Positions 44,301 through 59,300 of a stretch of 64,000 nucleotides of DNA are shown in pieces. Position 1 is the stretch's first letter. Every line of letters begins with the position of its first letter. The position numbers were made by a program, and so were the translations under genes. Under the pieces are notes generated by a model. It ran no database searches. It saw only the letters and a program-made list of their open reading frames with translations, and had not been told where the DNA came from. This DNA comes from Lanius collurio (lineage: Eukaryota; Chordata; Aves; Passeriformes; Laniidae), in NCBI GenBank assembly GCA_020086605.1, contig JACBWW010000007.1:19599752-19663751 (forward strand), given 5' to 3'.

Positions 44301-47300
44301 GGAAAAAGAAAAAAAGAGATGGAAAGGATGAAGTTAGGGAAGCCTGATTAAGAAATTACTGTAAGAATTTATTACTTAAATTCTAAGATGTTGTTTTCTT
44401 TATAGACAACTGAACCAAATAAAATGTAATTTGATGCTCCTCCTTCATTTATTCACTTGATCAAATTTAAAAGGCTGTTTCTACAACAGCCACTCAGATT
44501 TTTCACAAGTACAAGGGATGTGATGGCTGGTCAATCTGTTATCTGCATATTTTATTTTCTGAAAATGAGAAGGCAGCAAAATATAGTAGCTGTCTGGACA
44601 TTCCTTTATCTATTCAAATATCACTTCAAATGAGAAATCAATTAAAAAGGAAGAAACAAAAGAGGGAAGGACAAAAAAAGCTCCATACTTGAATAGCAAT
44701 GCACCCTTTAATCTCATTCAACTCTCACAGGACACACATGCAGCTTTGGTGAACATCTTACTGTTTGCCTGGTAAACTTTAGTCTTACATGACATGACAG
44801 ATCTTGTCATTACTATGTGGGATGTGTCAAACTGCTTTTGTCTGTGTTGTCCATGTTTCGATATCAAGGTAGAGGCAGACACTGAACTTCAAACTCCTAC
44901 TGGCATCAGTAGGAGGTTTATGGTCCAAGAGTTCAATGGTTTACAATCTGCCTACATGTTGATGTATCTGATGAAATCCAGCTGAGGGTCCTGAGGGAGC
45001 TGGCAGATAAATTTGTTAAGCTACTATCCATACTTTTTGAAAAATTGTGGCAGTCAGGTAAAGTCCTGACTTCACCTGAAGGAAAAAGGAAAATATTAAC
45101 ATCCACTTTTACAAAAAAAGAGTAGAAGACACAGGGAACTACAGACCAATCAGTCTCTATTCTATGCCAGGGCTACAGTGTTAGTGGACAGAGGCAGACC
45201 AACTCACACTGTCTACCTAACTTAGGTAGTGTTTGACATTGTCCTGCACAACATCCTTGTCTCAAAATTGGAGAGACACATATTTGATGGATGGACCATT
45301 TGGTGCATGAAGAACTGACGGGATCATCACACAGAAAGAGTGGTGCTCAACGTCTCGCTGTCCACATGGAGACCAGAGATGAATGGTGTCCCTCAGGGGT
45401 CAGAACTGAGGCCAATATTGCTGAACACCTTTGTCAGCGACATGGACAGTGGGATCAAGTGCTCAAGTTTGCTGATGACACCAAGCTGTGGGTGACACCT
45501 CATGCTGGAAGGAAGGGATACCATCCAGAGACCTTGACACTTCTGGGAGGTGGGCTGATGCATACCGCATTAAATTCAACAAAGCGAAGTGAAAGGTCCT
45601 GCACCTGGGTCGTGGCAACCCCAGACACACCTACAGGCTGATCAGAGAAGTGATGGAGAGCAGTCCTGAGGAGAAAGACTTGACAGCAATGGTCAATGAA
45701 AAATTCACCATGAGCCAGCAGTGTGTGCTCACAGACCAGAGAGCCAAGTGAATCCCGGGCTACACCCAAAGCAGCGTAGCCAGCTGATCGAAGGAGGCCA
45801 TTTTCCTCCGGTACTCCATTTTTGTGAGTACAGCATCCATCTCTGGTGTCCCCAACAGCTCCAGGGGAGGGTCACAAAGCTGATAAGAGCATCTCCCTAT
45901 GGAAACAGTCTGAAAAAGTTGGGTCTGTTCAGCCTGGAGAAGAGAAGTTTGTGTGGAGACCTCGTAGCAACCTCCCAGCACCTGAAGGGGGTCTACAGGG
46001 AAGCCAGAGTGGGACACCTAGTCAGGAACTGTAGTGACAGAAAAAGGCATAAGGATACAAACTGAAAGAGGGGAAGTTTAGGTGAGATATTAGAAAGAAA
46101 TCTTTTACTGTGAAGGTGGTGAGACACTGGAACAGGTTGCCCAGGGAGGTTGTGGGTTTCCCATCCCTGGAGGTATTCAAAGCCAGGTTGGATAAGGCCT
46201 TGAGAAAACTGGTCTAGTGGGAGGTGGGAGGCCCATGGCAGCAGAGGTTGGGATTAGATGACCTTTAATGTCCATTCCAACCTCTTCACATTCTGTGATT
46301 CTATGTTATGTGAAGATCTCAACTAGTAGGTCACAAAGCCATGTTTAAACCAGGTTTAACAGCAAATGGAATTGTGTAATGTCAAGATGGTCACTGTCAC
46401 AACGAATATGAAATTAGCAGCTCTCCAGAAATGACAAGGTTGTCCTTAAGTTATCCCTTGATCAGATTTTCAGCTTCTGACTTTCTGAAAGAGTTTCAAA
46501 AGTCAGACGGTACTTGATGTCACCCTACAAAATACCCATCTCTGCCCTCGTAATGATGACTTCACTCTCCAAACACTAATTGTACCATGCTGCCTCTGTT
46601 CTTAAGATCCAGCATTAGCCTTCTGCCTTTATAATGGCAATCTCTAGATTCCATGTTTCTTTGTCTGTTATCACTAATAGGAACCGAGAAAAATTGGAAC
46701 AGGACACTAGTCCTCCCTTACAGACAGGACAGTCCTCCCTTACAGACATTTCACAATCTTGCAAATAACAGATCTTATACCTGTATTATCCAGAAAGTCA
46801 ATGAGCTTATAGGCAGACATAAATCTATCATAGCTCCCACTCACGTTGGCCAGTCCACTGGCAACTGTGTGTCACGATGATGAAATAATTTTGTCCCTCC
46901 ACAACATACTTAATCAGAAATCATAGTTGTAAGCTGCTATCACTGTACCACAGGCTACCAATAACATTAGCAACAGTGGCTCTTTGGTTATTTCAGTTGT
47001 TAAATAACTTCTCTGAAATTAAAACATCTCTGATGTTTAGTACAGTCACCATAAAATTATGCTATTTAACAGAAGTGTTCATTCATGTTTGATGATCAGA
47101 TCTGACATAATTCATAGTTTGTAAGAGCTCACAGGTTGTTTAAAGTGTACTGTCCTTTATAAATAGAAAGACAAATATTTGTATCATTCTGAGAACTGTG
47201 AAAGACTTGATACTTAAAAATTGTTGCAGTATTTTGTTATTTCATTTGTTCAGGCCCAACTTCATCTTCCTAAAGCAGCCTTTGCAACAGAAAGTTTTTC

Positions 47301-50300
47301 CAGGTTTCAAAATTCTTTCTCAGAACTGGAGACATTGAGGATGGGGAGAAGGGATACTAAAATAACAGTTGATGTGCCTTTGTTTTCAAGAATTACAAAG
47401 TATGCATACAACTTAAAATTAAAACCAGAAAAATGCCTTCTTAAACAAAGGGACTGGAGTGTTCACCAATTAAGCATTAATTTGCTTCACTTTTAACATA
47501 AAGCTATGTGTTGTTTTTGACTCTAAGACAAATGTGGCCCAGCTAACACAACCATGCAAGCAAACACGAAATAGACAGTTTTTGTCCACTCTTGAGTAGT
47601 TCTTCTCAAGATTCATATTTTCTGAACATTGCAGTGACTCAGCTGCAAAGATTTGACATGCTCAGCTCAACTGTTAATTTTACAGTCCTGCCACAGGAGC
47701 TTGTTGATCAAAGTGATTGCTAGATTACTCTTCAGGGCTTCAAAATTCACTAGAATGTGGTTGCTGAAAGAGAGACACAACGTGACTTTGTTGTTCTGTA
47801 CATTTCAATGTGTTACATTCACTTTCAGTAAAATACAGATTGAACTGCTGAGAAAGAAATGCTATGTTACAAAAAGTTTTAATTGTTGATATCATTATTT
47901 GGAACATTTGAGGCAATTTATCAATGAAAATGTGTTTTGATACCTTGTACCAGATCTTGTTTATTCCATTTTATTTGAGGTTGAATAAAATTTTTTGCAA
48001 TGTCAGTATTTTTGCTCTAGGAATTTACAGTTGCTTAGAGAACAACTCCTGGTTTATCTTTTAAATAACTGTTTCATCCCATATTTTTCCAAATGCGATT
48101 TACAACATGAATGTTGGTTTCTTATTACTTTTGTTTGGACTGCCTTATCAATGTGTAGGGTAAGTTAGCATCAAAGCAGGAAAGCATTCTTCTGCACTAA
48201 AAATTCCTTAGAAGGCAATATGGAACAGACAAAGAATGCTTATTTCACTGATAAAAAAGGGTAAATTAGAAACAGCGTGCTCCAAAGGAAAGGAAAATAA
48301 ACAGAGAATTTGAAATCCTATTCTCACATAGGGCCTTAGGCAAGTTCCATGAAGTTTTCTCACTTTATTCCTTCTTTGGCTTTCCTGCTTTTTTTTATAA
48401 CTACCTGATGGCGGGCCTGTTCCCTACTATTCCTTTATGAATACTTTGTTAATCCAACCTTAATTACAGGTATATTCTTTTCATCTTCAAATATTATAGA
48501 TAATTAAAAAATAAGTTCTATTTTGAAATAAAAAATTAAAATATTAATTTGTTAGGGAAAAGACCAATTGAAAGCGTGAAAATACAAAGTCATGTGAAGC
48601 AAAGAGCACAAGACATAAAACACCCAGAGGGAACTAAAGAACCTACACCCATCAAATCCATGGCATTTGGATTATCATCCAGCTCTTTTGCTTTCTTGTG
48701 CCAGTCTAGCTGGGCTGCTGGTGACACCCACACTGGAGAGCTCCCTGTGGAGCGTGTGCTTGCCAGACATCCACATGAACAGCCTGGCTGTGAAGAGCGG
48801 TCGTTGGAGTTCCAACTCCCTTCATGGTGACTCCCAAACCCACAAAGCCTGTGTGAACACCCCTGCTCTGAGATCACCACAGCAATTGGTGCCCACTGGG
48901 TTAAAAAGTTATTGGATGGAGAGGGACTTAGGCAGACAGAACCATCACATTGGAAGTAGCTAATCAAGGAAGCCAGAAAAAAAAAAAAAAAGGAGTCAGC
49001 AAACAGCCAGCCCTAGGCAATTTTAAATTACTTTCTGCAAGTACCGAGAAGTGCTCACTTACCCTTTGTGCATATTAGGCAGCTTTGTCTATACCTTTGT
49101 GATTACAGAACACTGGCCCATTATTGGATCATTATTGTTTGGTAAGAAATAATCCCAGTATCAAGAAATTCTAAAAATCATCTGCTGTTTAGGGAAAATA
49201 TGACAAAATATACAACATGTGAGGAGCAATACACCTGCCATTTCAGATTATATAAATGACAGGATTTTATTTTTTGCACTTCATTTTCAAATCTGACCAA
49301 AGGTACCACATTCAGAAGTGCAGAAATACTTAATGAAAACAATTTATTCCTGCAGTACTTGAACTATAACCAGAAATGCTGGAAAACTTCTGACAGAATG
49401 TGTTCATATAAGATTTCCACCAGATTTAAAGGAAGACAAGTGTGCTGTTCTGCATGAACTTCTGAAACAAATCTCTTACTGTACTACACTAAACAGTGAG
49501 CATTACTACTCCAAATTCCCATTAATATAGTAAGATATATCCAGGGAAGAGTGACTAAGTTTGCACACTTTTGGGGGTCAGAACAATTTATTTCTTCTCC
49601 ATTTTCAGAGTAGGTAAGTGAGGCACTGAGTCTTGCTCCCAATGACAGAGGTTTCTGGATTTGAAACAAATATGTGCAAGCAAAACTGTTAAATATAAAA
49701 GAATGGGTTGTGTAATATCAGTAATGCTATCTATAACTGATCAATCCTGCATGTTAGTTGGAAATTATATTTCTAAAATTAAGCTAAATGGGACAGTGTA
49801 TATCTAAACAATGTTTTAATACAAATCTGTAACTGTACTGCAGCAGACCATTGTACTTATGATACATAGAACTATGCTCTCAAAAAATAAATATTATTTA
49901 CTTGATCAGAATGCCTTTGGTGATGCTAAACTGAAGAAATTCAAAACTTTCAATGCATTCCACTGTAAAACACAAGGATTTCTTTCCATTCCAGATTATT
50001 TGGCTTAAAAATGTGATTTATATCACAACAGTATCATTGGATATTGACACTCCTGGCTGCTAACAAGTTAGACCATTTCATTTTATGTATTCATTATGAT
50101 TTTTTGACTCACAAAATTAGCCATCAGCATGCCATAAATCTTTGGTTTGATTTGCTAACGATCTTTAGCTTTTAACAAGTCTATATTTTGTCTCCCTAGA
50201 CAGCTCTTATCTTGTCAGTGCTTAATGTATTTTCTTATCCTGAAAAGCAGGAGCAAAACGCAGTCAGAAGGAAGCTAACTAAGAAAAGTCCACCTACTGG

Positions 50301-53300
50301 TTACATAAGAGTATAACTAATAGCATAATTTTCTTCTTCCATTAGAAGTTTATACTATACAAGTTTATATGCTCTTGGTGTTAAGCATACAGGAGTGAAG
50401 CTGGCTTGTTATAAACCGAAAATAATTGTGAATAACTGATAGTAAGTTCTTCAGTGATTTGGCCAAATGCTTCCCTGTTGTAAAATGCTAAATTTCAATG
50501 AGTGAACTTTTGCTTAGATGTGAAGTGACTTGGGAAAAAAATTTTGCAACATGGTAAGAAATTTGGCTGCACTTCAAGTCCTGCATCCAGTTCTGGTCTC
50601 CTCACTTCAGAAAAAACATTCAAGTGCTGGATGGAATCCAGAGAAGGGCAACAGAGCTGGTGAAGGGTTTGGAGCACGAGTCCTACGAGGAACAGCTGAG
50701 GGAGCTGGAGGTGTTTAGCCTGGAAAAAAGGAAGCTCAAGGGAGACCTGACCACTCTCTACAACTGCCTGAAAGGAGGCTGTAGCCAAGTGGGGATCAGA
50801 CTCTTCTCCCATCCAGTCGACAAGAGGACAACAGGAAATAGCCTCAAGCTGTACCAGGGGTGGTTTAGGTTGGACATCAGGAAGAATTTCCTCTCAGGAA
50901 GGGTGATTAGACATTGGAATGGGCTGCTCAGGGAGGTGGTGGAGTCACCGTCCCTGGAGGTATTCAAGAAATGACTGGACATGGCAATCAGTGCCATGGC
51001 CTACTTGAAAAGATCGTGTTCAGTCAAAGGCTGGACTCGATGATCTCAAAGGTCTTTTAGAATCTCATTGGTTCTGTAATCCTACAGAGGATATCAAGTT
51101 TAAAGATTCAGAAGATAGGAAAGCAAGTAAAGTGTGAAAAACATAGAGATGATAAGACTGAATAAGAAATTTCTTTTACTGAGTATATCAAATTCACCAG
51201 ACTCATTGCCTTCAGAGAGTTTGAGAAAAGAAGGATTAACAGATTTGGGGATTAAAAAGTTCCAGGCAAATGTCAAGTTTCACCATTATTAAAACCAGCA
51301 TATTTGGATGAAACTCTTTTCACAGATTGCTAACTAAATACATTTATTCACAATCTTGAAGTTATTTACCATCAAAACAACACTGTGAATAAAGGGTAAA
51401 GTCCAATTTAAAGTCCATTTTCTGCCTGGAGAGGTAAAGAACAAGCTCATGATCACACAAACATTTGAGGCAGAGTGCAAGCTCACACAGGCACCTCACC
51501 ACAGAGGTTCATAATTTAGTCAAAGACTTATCATTTTTATTGTCAATAGATTCTATTTCTAATCCTGATTCGTGTAATATTAGCAAACACACACAGCAGT
51601 TCTGAATGCTTTACCATTAACTCATGTTCCTAATTAGATGCAGCTACATGGAGTGGCAATTGCCCAAGAGAATTTATGAACTTGAGATGTAATTAAACCT
51701 TTTTCATTTCTATTTTTCTCTAATGTATGATACAGAGATCAGTACACAGAAAAAAAATCAGTTGGAAAAAAAAAAATAAAATGGAAATCTCAACTTCTGA
51801 GGCCCAAGGGAAAGAGCTGAAAGGCAAGAGGTACAAATTAATTAATAGAAAGATAAATTTTCACCTGAGGATAAAGCACTGGGGATGCTGCTCCTGGAAT
51901 AGCATGTGGTAAGCTCTTTCAGCACAGGAAAATATATGTGGAGGAAGTGAGGAACACAGTTTTCCAGAATTACTTAAATAAAGCTGGGTGACCTGAAAAA
52001 TTGTAGAAAATGAAAATTATAAATACATTTCAAAACAATTATGTTTCACTCCCCTAATTGGGGTCTTTTGTAAAGCTTTCTAAGCATTATGAACAGAATC
52101 TCTCTAGGTATAGAGGTGATACTTTTACAACAGCTACGAAGTTCTTAATTGCAGAAAATAGAGCTTTAAACACAGAAGGTCTAATTAAGACACCAAAGTA
52201 AACATAACTAGAGGACTTAACAGTACTGGTTTGTGCATTAATAAAACAAAACCTAGTAAGCTATTTTTTAATACCTTACATCTATAGTTTTTCAATGACT
52301 TGACTTGAAAATTTACAAATTTAAATATGAACATCCCATGAAAAGGTAAAATTAAAATCAAATTAATAAGCTATAAACTAACTAATTTACTACATGACAG
52401 AGCAGTCTCCCACAAATACTTTCTTTGCAATATAGAATAACTCCTGATTCACACAGCTGGCAACATATACTCTCCTGAGTAAATCCAATTATCTGCTGTA
52501 GAAACCACTTTCTTTTTCTTTTTTACTAAGGATATCCTGATGTTCTCACCCCTTGCTGTCCAATGCCTGTCTTATTTATTTAGATATTAAGCTATTCAAT
52601 CCTGAGGCATCTACAACACTGTAGCTGAATGAATCCTCCATATGTATTCTCAGTCTGGCCTTAAGGGCTACAAAGACAAAAAAAAAGATTAAATCCACAC
52701 CAATTCCCCAGAACCCTTTCAGAATGTCACAAAGTACAAAGAAAAACCTTCACACTCATATGCTCAATGCAAATTGTTGCAAGTTTACATATTTTTCTAA
52801 CACAAAGTTCAAGAATATATTTGTCTTAATCAGGAACAAGTAAATTCTGCAGGAATGCAACAAAGCAGCATGACCACAGCTCAAGCACTTCTACAGTCAC
52901 TAAGATACCTTCAAAGTCGTACTTGCATGTTCCTTGTAGTATAATGCTTCTATAATATGTAGTGTAGCAGTACAGTGTATTTCCACGTAAAAATGCAGTA
53001 ATATTATCATCTAACAATTGCATTGAATTTCATAAGAAGCAAAGTACATCAGTGTCTATTAATGTAGGATTCTTTGCCATGTCAGAAACAATAATTGCTT
53101 ATAAAATATTTATTTTAGTAGTATTCTACTGGAACAAAGAGTGGGAAGTCAGTGCACTGTAACAAAATTATGTTTGTCGAGAAGTTATGAACAGTATCTT
53201 TTAAAAAAAGAAAGAAATATAAAATGTCTCTCTTAATAAAATATTATCATTGCTTTAATTGTTTTAAAAATAGTATCATGCCCAAGAAGCTTGCATTCCT

Positions 53301-56300
53301 TTTCTTTTTGACACCTAACAAACTACATACCTGAAACAAAAATGCTAACTAATGAGCCACATCATATAGCACATCAGCATTTAGTGAGGAACTGACAGCA
53401 TCACTTTTTATTACTTTAATATATAGAACATCTAACACTTAGAGACTTTAATACAACATCAGCTAAGCTGCTGCAGTATACTGGAGCATTTCAAAAACAA
53501 AGTGATTTTACAATCATGGTTTCTTGATCATCTGGGAAATACCTGCATAATGCACAGCAGTGTGCAGATTACAATGATGAAGTGAAAGCAATTATTATCC
53601 AAGGTGACCCAAACAATTACAGGACACAAAGTGTCTCATGATAAATTTAATTAAATAGATCTATCACAGAGAAGAAAAGATGCAGCAAACATTCAGGAGA
53701 CATTTTAATATGTAAACTCTTCCTCATTACCGTTCTCTCTTGGTGCACAAAATCATGTAGCTAATATAAAATATACAGTGACAGGAAAAAATACCACCAT
53801 CTAAAACCTTGGAGATGATGGATGATTTCCATTTTTAGAAATTAATTCAGACTCCCAAATTGGAATCTGCTGCTCCTACCATGAACAGCACAGCATTTCT
53901 TTCTCTCAGATTTAATACTGATACACACAAAGCCATGTGACTCAGCAAACAGCCACAAATTACAATTTGCCTACCAAATTTTTAACCCTTTATAATTCTT
54001 CTAAGTTAAATAAACATATTTGAACATTCCCTATCAGGGAGGCTGATCTCTGTGATCTCAGTGCATCAATGGGAAGGTAAGAAGGGAGGATGAATTAACA
54101 GTTATACTAACACTACCTCTAAAATGTCTGGGTAAAGATGAAGGAGAGACCAAAACTCTTGAGTGTTTTCACATGACTCAAGTCATCTTTGCTCAAATGT
54201 TGCCTGTGACCAGCACAAGCCATGTCCCTGTGCCTGAGCCAGGGCAGTGCTCAGCACTTTGCTCTCACTGCTGTACAATATCCCAGATGAGAGGCCCAGT
54301 GTGCAGCACAGACAGACATTTTGAGACTTTGTGCACCATCCAAGATTGCTATCTCCATAATCATGTTTTGGGCAAGGGGGAGTGAACTAAAACAACCACG
54401 GTATGAAGTATGCATCCATTTTTGTACGTTTACCTGTGGCAAGGTACCAAGGTCATCAGGAATTATTTTTAAATAACCAGAAGTGCTCCTGCTCATTCAA
54501 AGCATTATCAAGATGGCTGCTTTACCAATAAGAAATGGAAAAAAAAAGTTGTATCTTGGAAGAAATTCTTAAATTTTTTCCAAAATACTAAAATTAAGAT
54601 GCTCCCCACACAAAATAGGCATATAGGTTAATTAATTTTAGGGGTCAAATGAACTATATGAATTGTGAAAAAATGTCCGCAATTTTTTAAAAAGAGAATT
54701 CTTACCATGGTAGAATAAATAGGAAGTTCTTTAAATGGGTTAACAAGCAACAGTATATCACCAATGTAGGTCTGAAAAAAAGAAGATATAATTGCTTTAT
54801 TAAGTAATAAATTAAATTTTTAAGGAGGCTAATGGCTTTCTTCCAAAAAGAACTCCAATAAAGCCTCTTAACTCTAGCTAACAACATGCTAAACATAATT
54901 CATGAATTCTGAGCTTTTAACTCCACTGCTTGAACTTGACATCTAAATTTACATTTTGAACAGAATTAATTAGCCTTTTCGTAATAAAACTGAGTTCTTC
55001 ATAACTGAAAATTATGCAGAGAAAAATTTCACTACATATATTACTGGTAGATTATTTGAAAGTTAATTTGTAACTTACCACTTGCTAACTACAAAAAATG
55101 TCACAGAATCGCAGAAGCTGCTGAGTTGGAAGGGACCTACAAGGATCAGAGTCCAACTCTTGGCATGCCTACCACATAAACAAGCTCCTCAAGTGATTTT
55201 AATGGAAGAGATGACATAATTTAGAAATGCTATACTGGCTATCCAGAGTTGATACATTAAAATATGTTGCTTGTGGGGTAAGATGGAGCAATTGATACAT
55301 CTATGTCTTTATGCAGGTGTATGTGTATTTGAACATGAGCATGCATCTGGAAAAGCCATCCTGACTATATTAGAAAGAGGAAACCACCTAATGATTGCAA
55401 GTTTGCAAGATTTTACTGTTCCGTGTTTGGGGCTATTGATGGATGAAAGGCTGGACATGAGCCAGCACTGTGCTCTAGCAGCCTAGGCAGCCAATTTTAT
55501 CCTGGGCTGCATCCAAAGCAGCGTGGGCAGCAGAGTGAGGGAGGGGATTCTGCCCCTCTGCTCTGCTTGGGTGAGACCCCACCTGCAGAGCTGCAGCCAG
55601 CTCTGGGGTCCCTGCAGCCAGCTCTGGGGTCCCTGCACAGGAAGGACATGGCCCTGTTAGAACAAGATGAAGGCCACGAAGATGATCAGAGGTCTGAAGT
55701 ACCTCTGCTACGAAGATAGGCTGAGAGAGTCGAGATTGTTTAGCATGGAGAAGGCTCCAGGGAGAATTTATAGCAACCTTCCAGTACCTAAAGGGCCCTA
55801 CAGGAAAGATAGGGAGGGACTCTTCATCAGGGATTGTAGTGACAGAATGGAGAGGAATGGTTTTAAGCTGAAAGTGAAGAGATTCAGATTAGCTACTAGG
55901 AAAAAAATTCTTTACTGGGGGGATGCTGAGGCACTAGAAGAGATTGCTCAGAAGAGTTATGGATTCCCCATCCCTGGAAATGTTTGAGGACAGGTTGCAT
56001 AGAGCCCTGAGTTCATCATCTTCTACTGGAAGACGTCCCTAGCCATGGCAGAAGGGTTGGAGCCAGATGATCTCAAACGTCCTTTCCAAAAAAAAACATT
56101 CTACAATTTTATGCATTAAAGTTAAGACTGTAGGTCATTCTTGCTGCTATACTTTTCACTCCACATAAATAGCTGATGCTATATTACACTCTCAGAATGC
56201 AAAAATTGCCAGGCTTCTGTCTCTGAAGAGGTCAGACAGCAAAGCATCATGTGAACAGTGCCAGTCATGCTGTCTTTTTCAAGAGGAAGTACTTTGATTT

Positions 56301-59300
56301 AGAGAGATGGAAAATACTGTCTTTCACAGTAAATATACTGTTTTGCTTCTAAAAATGCATAAATTTATTTCCTTTCTCTCACCCACCCTGACTGGATTTT
56401 CCGGCCTTTATAAAGCTTAAAAAACACCATGAAGCAGGAAGTGTTTAGTGATAATGAGGACTTTGATTTGGAATAAGAGCCCAAGGACTTTTCCTTCTAA
56501 GTCTAAGAACCAAGCCAAGATGAAAGCATCTTCAGCATTGATGCTGATACTCTATGAAAGCACACTACCAAGGCTACTGTTGAGCAGAATACTAGTGATC
56601 ACTGCCTACAAATTCTGTTAAGCTAAGACAATTCCAGAAGATCCTTTCAGATTAAATCTTCAGTACCTTAAAATACTACTTCCTCTGTGGATGTTCATGA
56701 ATTCAGTTTAAGTTATCTGGTACCTTTGAAAGTGAAATAAAGAAAAATAAATACTCAAACAACGAGTATTTTTAAGGATTTGATCCATGATTCTAAACCC
56801 CAGAATTTTTTTTACTAGTGAATACCATAACACCTAAAACTGAAGTTCACGTAATTTCCAAAGGATTCACAGCCACATAACAGTTCCCCTTTAGTCTAAA
56901 CAATGTAACCAACTTATGAATTTAAAAATAATATCCATGTTTCCCATTTGCATTCCACTCAGCTCTTCAGTAAGTTAGTAATGAGTTAGGGTAAAATACG
57001 GACAGGGATACAAAAATTTTCAAGTGCTTAACTGGATGCCTTCTGTGCTTATTATGGCCCAGCCAGGAAAACTTTCCTTACAAAGTTTTGCTTACAATCA
57101 TTTCTTTTGGTATCTAGATGATTAACATTACAATATAATTATTTCTCTGATGTTGGAAGAAATGATTAACTAAATCTTCCATGTTGAATGCTAAGCTTTT
57201 AAAATCTAAATTTCTTTTTACATTTCTAGTAATCATGCTCTATTATATTTATATAATGTCAAAAATGGAAGGATCTTTGAGCGATTTGAGAAGGAAGATT
57301 ACAAAGCATGGTGGTGCACCACCCCATCCAGCCACACTATGATCTGAGTGACCTTAAAACACTCATTCTTGACAAGTGTGTTCATCAATGTTTACCAACA
57401 CATTTCCTCCGTGAAATAAGCATGCATAAATTGTATTCAAAACTCTCTGAAGTTATATTTCGTTTTTTATATCTCCTCCTCCGACATGAACTTGAGGAAT
57501 TGCAGGGCTTACACACACAGACATGCCCTTACCCATTAAAAACTAGTCATGAGTTTGGGACAGATTACTGTCCAGTAGTTAAGACAGTAATCCTATTTTT
57601 CCTGTTCTCTCTTTGGTCTTTTTTGAAAGCCTACTATTGATAGGTGAATAGCCACTCACATATATCTGATTATTGTTGAAACGCTTCTGAATCTCATAAA
57701 GCAGGCTGCTGTCTGTTAGCTCACTCAGAGAAGCCAGGTCATCATTTGGAGCTGGAGGCATTAGCTTGATCTAGAAAAAAAAAATTAGAGAAATAAAGTA
57801 ACTTCACAATGAATCAATCTGTACCATAACTTGCAGTATAAACCAAGACCACTAGAATTTATGGGAAAAAATACATCAGGAAACTGGAAAGTGTCCACCC
57901 CCAAACAATTCCACATCATTACCCTTAATCAAGGGATGAATATAAAAATTGTTATCAATGTTATGTTGTATAATTTCATGAGTCTGATGGGCTCTTGAGA
58001 GCATACCAGAGTGCCATTTGCAATCCTTAAACCAATAAAGATTCCCAGATCAAATTCAATTTTCCTGCTCTCTTCATTAAATGTTTGTAGCAAAAGGAAC
58101 CAGAAAATTACTTAGTGTTTTTGTAAAGTGTTTCTTGTCCAGTATTTAACAAATCTCTCAGACTACTCTTTATCATATGAGATTTAAAATTCTACTGGAA
58201 TTTTTCTTACAGATTAGAAGTAAGTTAGTAAGAAATTGGAATTGTGTTGTCATGGAAACCAGAAGATAATCAAAAGAGTCCACTTTAGCCAAAACTGGTG
58301 AGTGAAATTGTTTAACCCTTTTGAGATTAAAGTGAATGATATAAACTCTACAAGGGTAAGTAAAAAAGCAAATGCTAATGAAGGAAAAAAAGATCCAAAA
58401 GACTAAGAAAGGAGACAGAAGAAAAAAGAATCAGTGATAATGGAAATTTGGTTAAAGACAAAAAAAACATTGATTAAGCAGTGGCCTTATAATGATCTAC
58501 ACTCAAAATGTAGTTTGATTGATTTTTTTATGCCAGAAAAATACCCAGAAACAGAAAATTCTCATGTGAATGATGACAGAGTTGTTTGTTCCAAATTTAT
58601 TATAATAACTCAGGGTCTATTTTGAGGATGGACAATGAAGCTGAAACTTCTTTCTTCTATTGTTCTGCTTAAAATGAATGCTCAGGAGAAAAGCAGACAC
58701 TGCCCTTTTTTGGTGAACACCTCAGCACCTTCAGTCTCTGGCAGTGACAGGAGACCAGTGGCAGAAGCAACAAGCAGCCTGAGAGATATTGGAGGGAATA
58801 TGGAACGTGGTTCTGTCATGGGGAAGAGCCCAATGACTATGGATACTCGTGTTTAGTACTTGGAACGTGACACAGAACTTCAAAACTGCAACTCTTTCCA
58901 TGAGTTCAAGGTCTAGTTCAGAAAACCTGAGATTGATTTCATTACCTGTGCTTTACAGGTGTATATCCACCTATCAGAAAGGTTTGTTCCTCACGCCATT
59001 AAAATGAATGAAGGTTCCTCTGTCACACAGAAGATGGCATTTCTTGCTCTTTTTGTTTTTAATCGTGGCAGTTGGATGTATGGCTTACTAGAAAACAAGA
59101 ATTCCACTTGGCAAAGCAAAAAATTGAATTACAGTTTGCCATTTGTCTTTGATGATGTACAATGGAGTACAAAAAAAAAAAAAACAGAAACAAAAAAACC
59201 CAAAGAATTGCAAGAATATTTTTAAGTGTCTTGTAGAGAGAGAGCAGAGAGACAGAAGTCTGTGGCCTCCTTTCCTCAATAATGCGCTCACCTGGCATGC

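Larger units (their letters stand above)
43570..51864 (-). other. MYO16 intron, phase 2, 8295 nt
   Basis: Contains two plus-strand CR1 copies (44970-46305 and 50570-51086), a plus-strand purine-rich region at 43960-44340, a 22-bp imperfect tandem duplication at 46709-46749 and an unassigned GC-richer patch at about 48590-48960. The remainder is AT-rich with nothing recognised. Confidence 0.82.
54772..57659 (-). other. MYO16 intron, phase 0, 2888 nt
   Basis: Contains two CR1 copies: a short minus-strand 3' end at 55101-55178 and a longer plus-strand copy at 55428-56113. The rest is AT-rich unique sequence without recognisable features. Confidence 0.82.

Noticed and set aside
45291..45641. 116-codon plus-strand frame with FADDTKLW
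   Set aside because: Part of a frameshifted CR1 reverse transcriptase, not an independent gene.
55667..55987. 106-codon plus-strand frame
   Set aside because: C-terminal remnant of CR1 ORF2 within the copy at 55428-56113.
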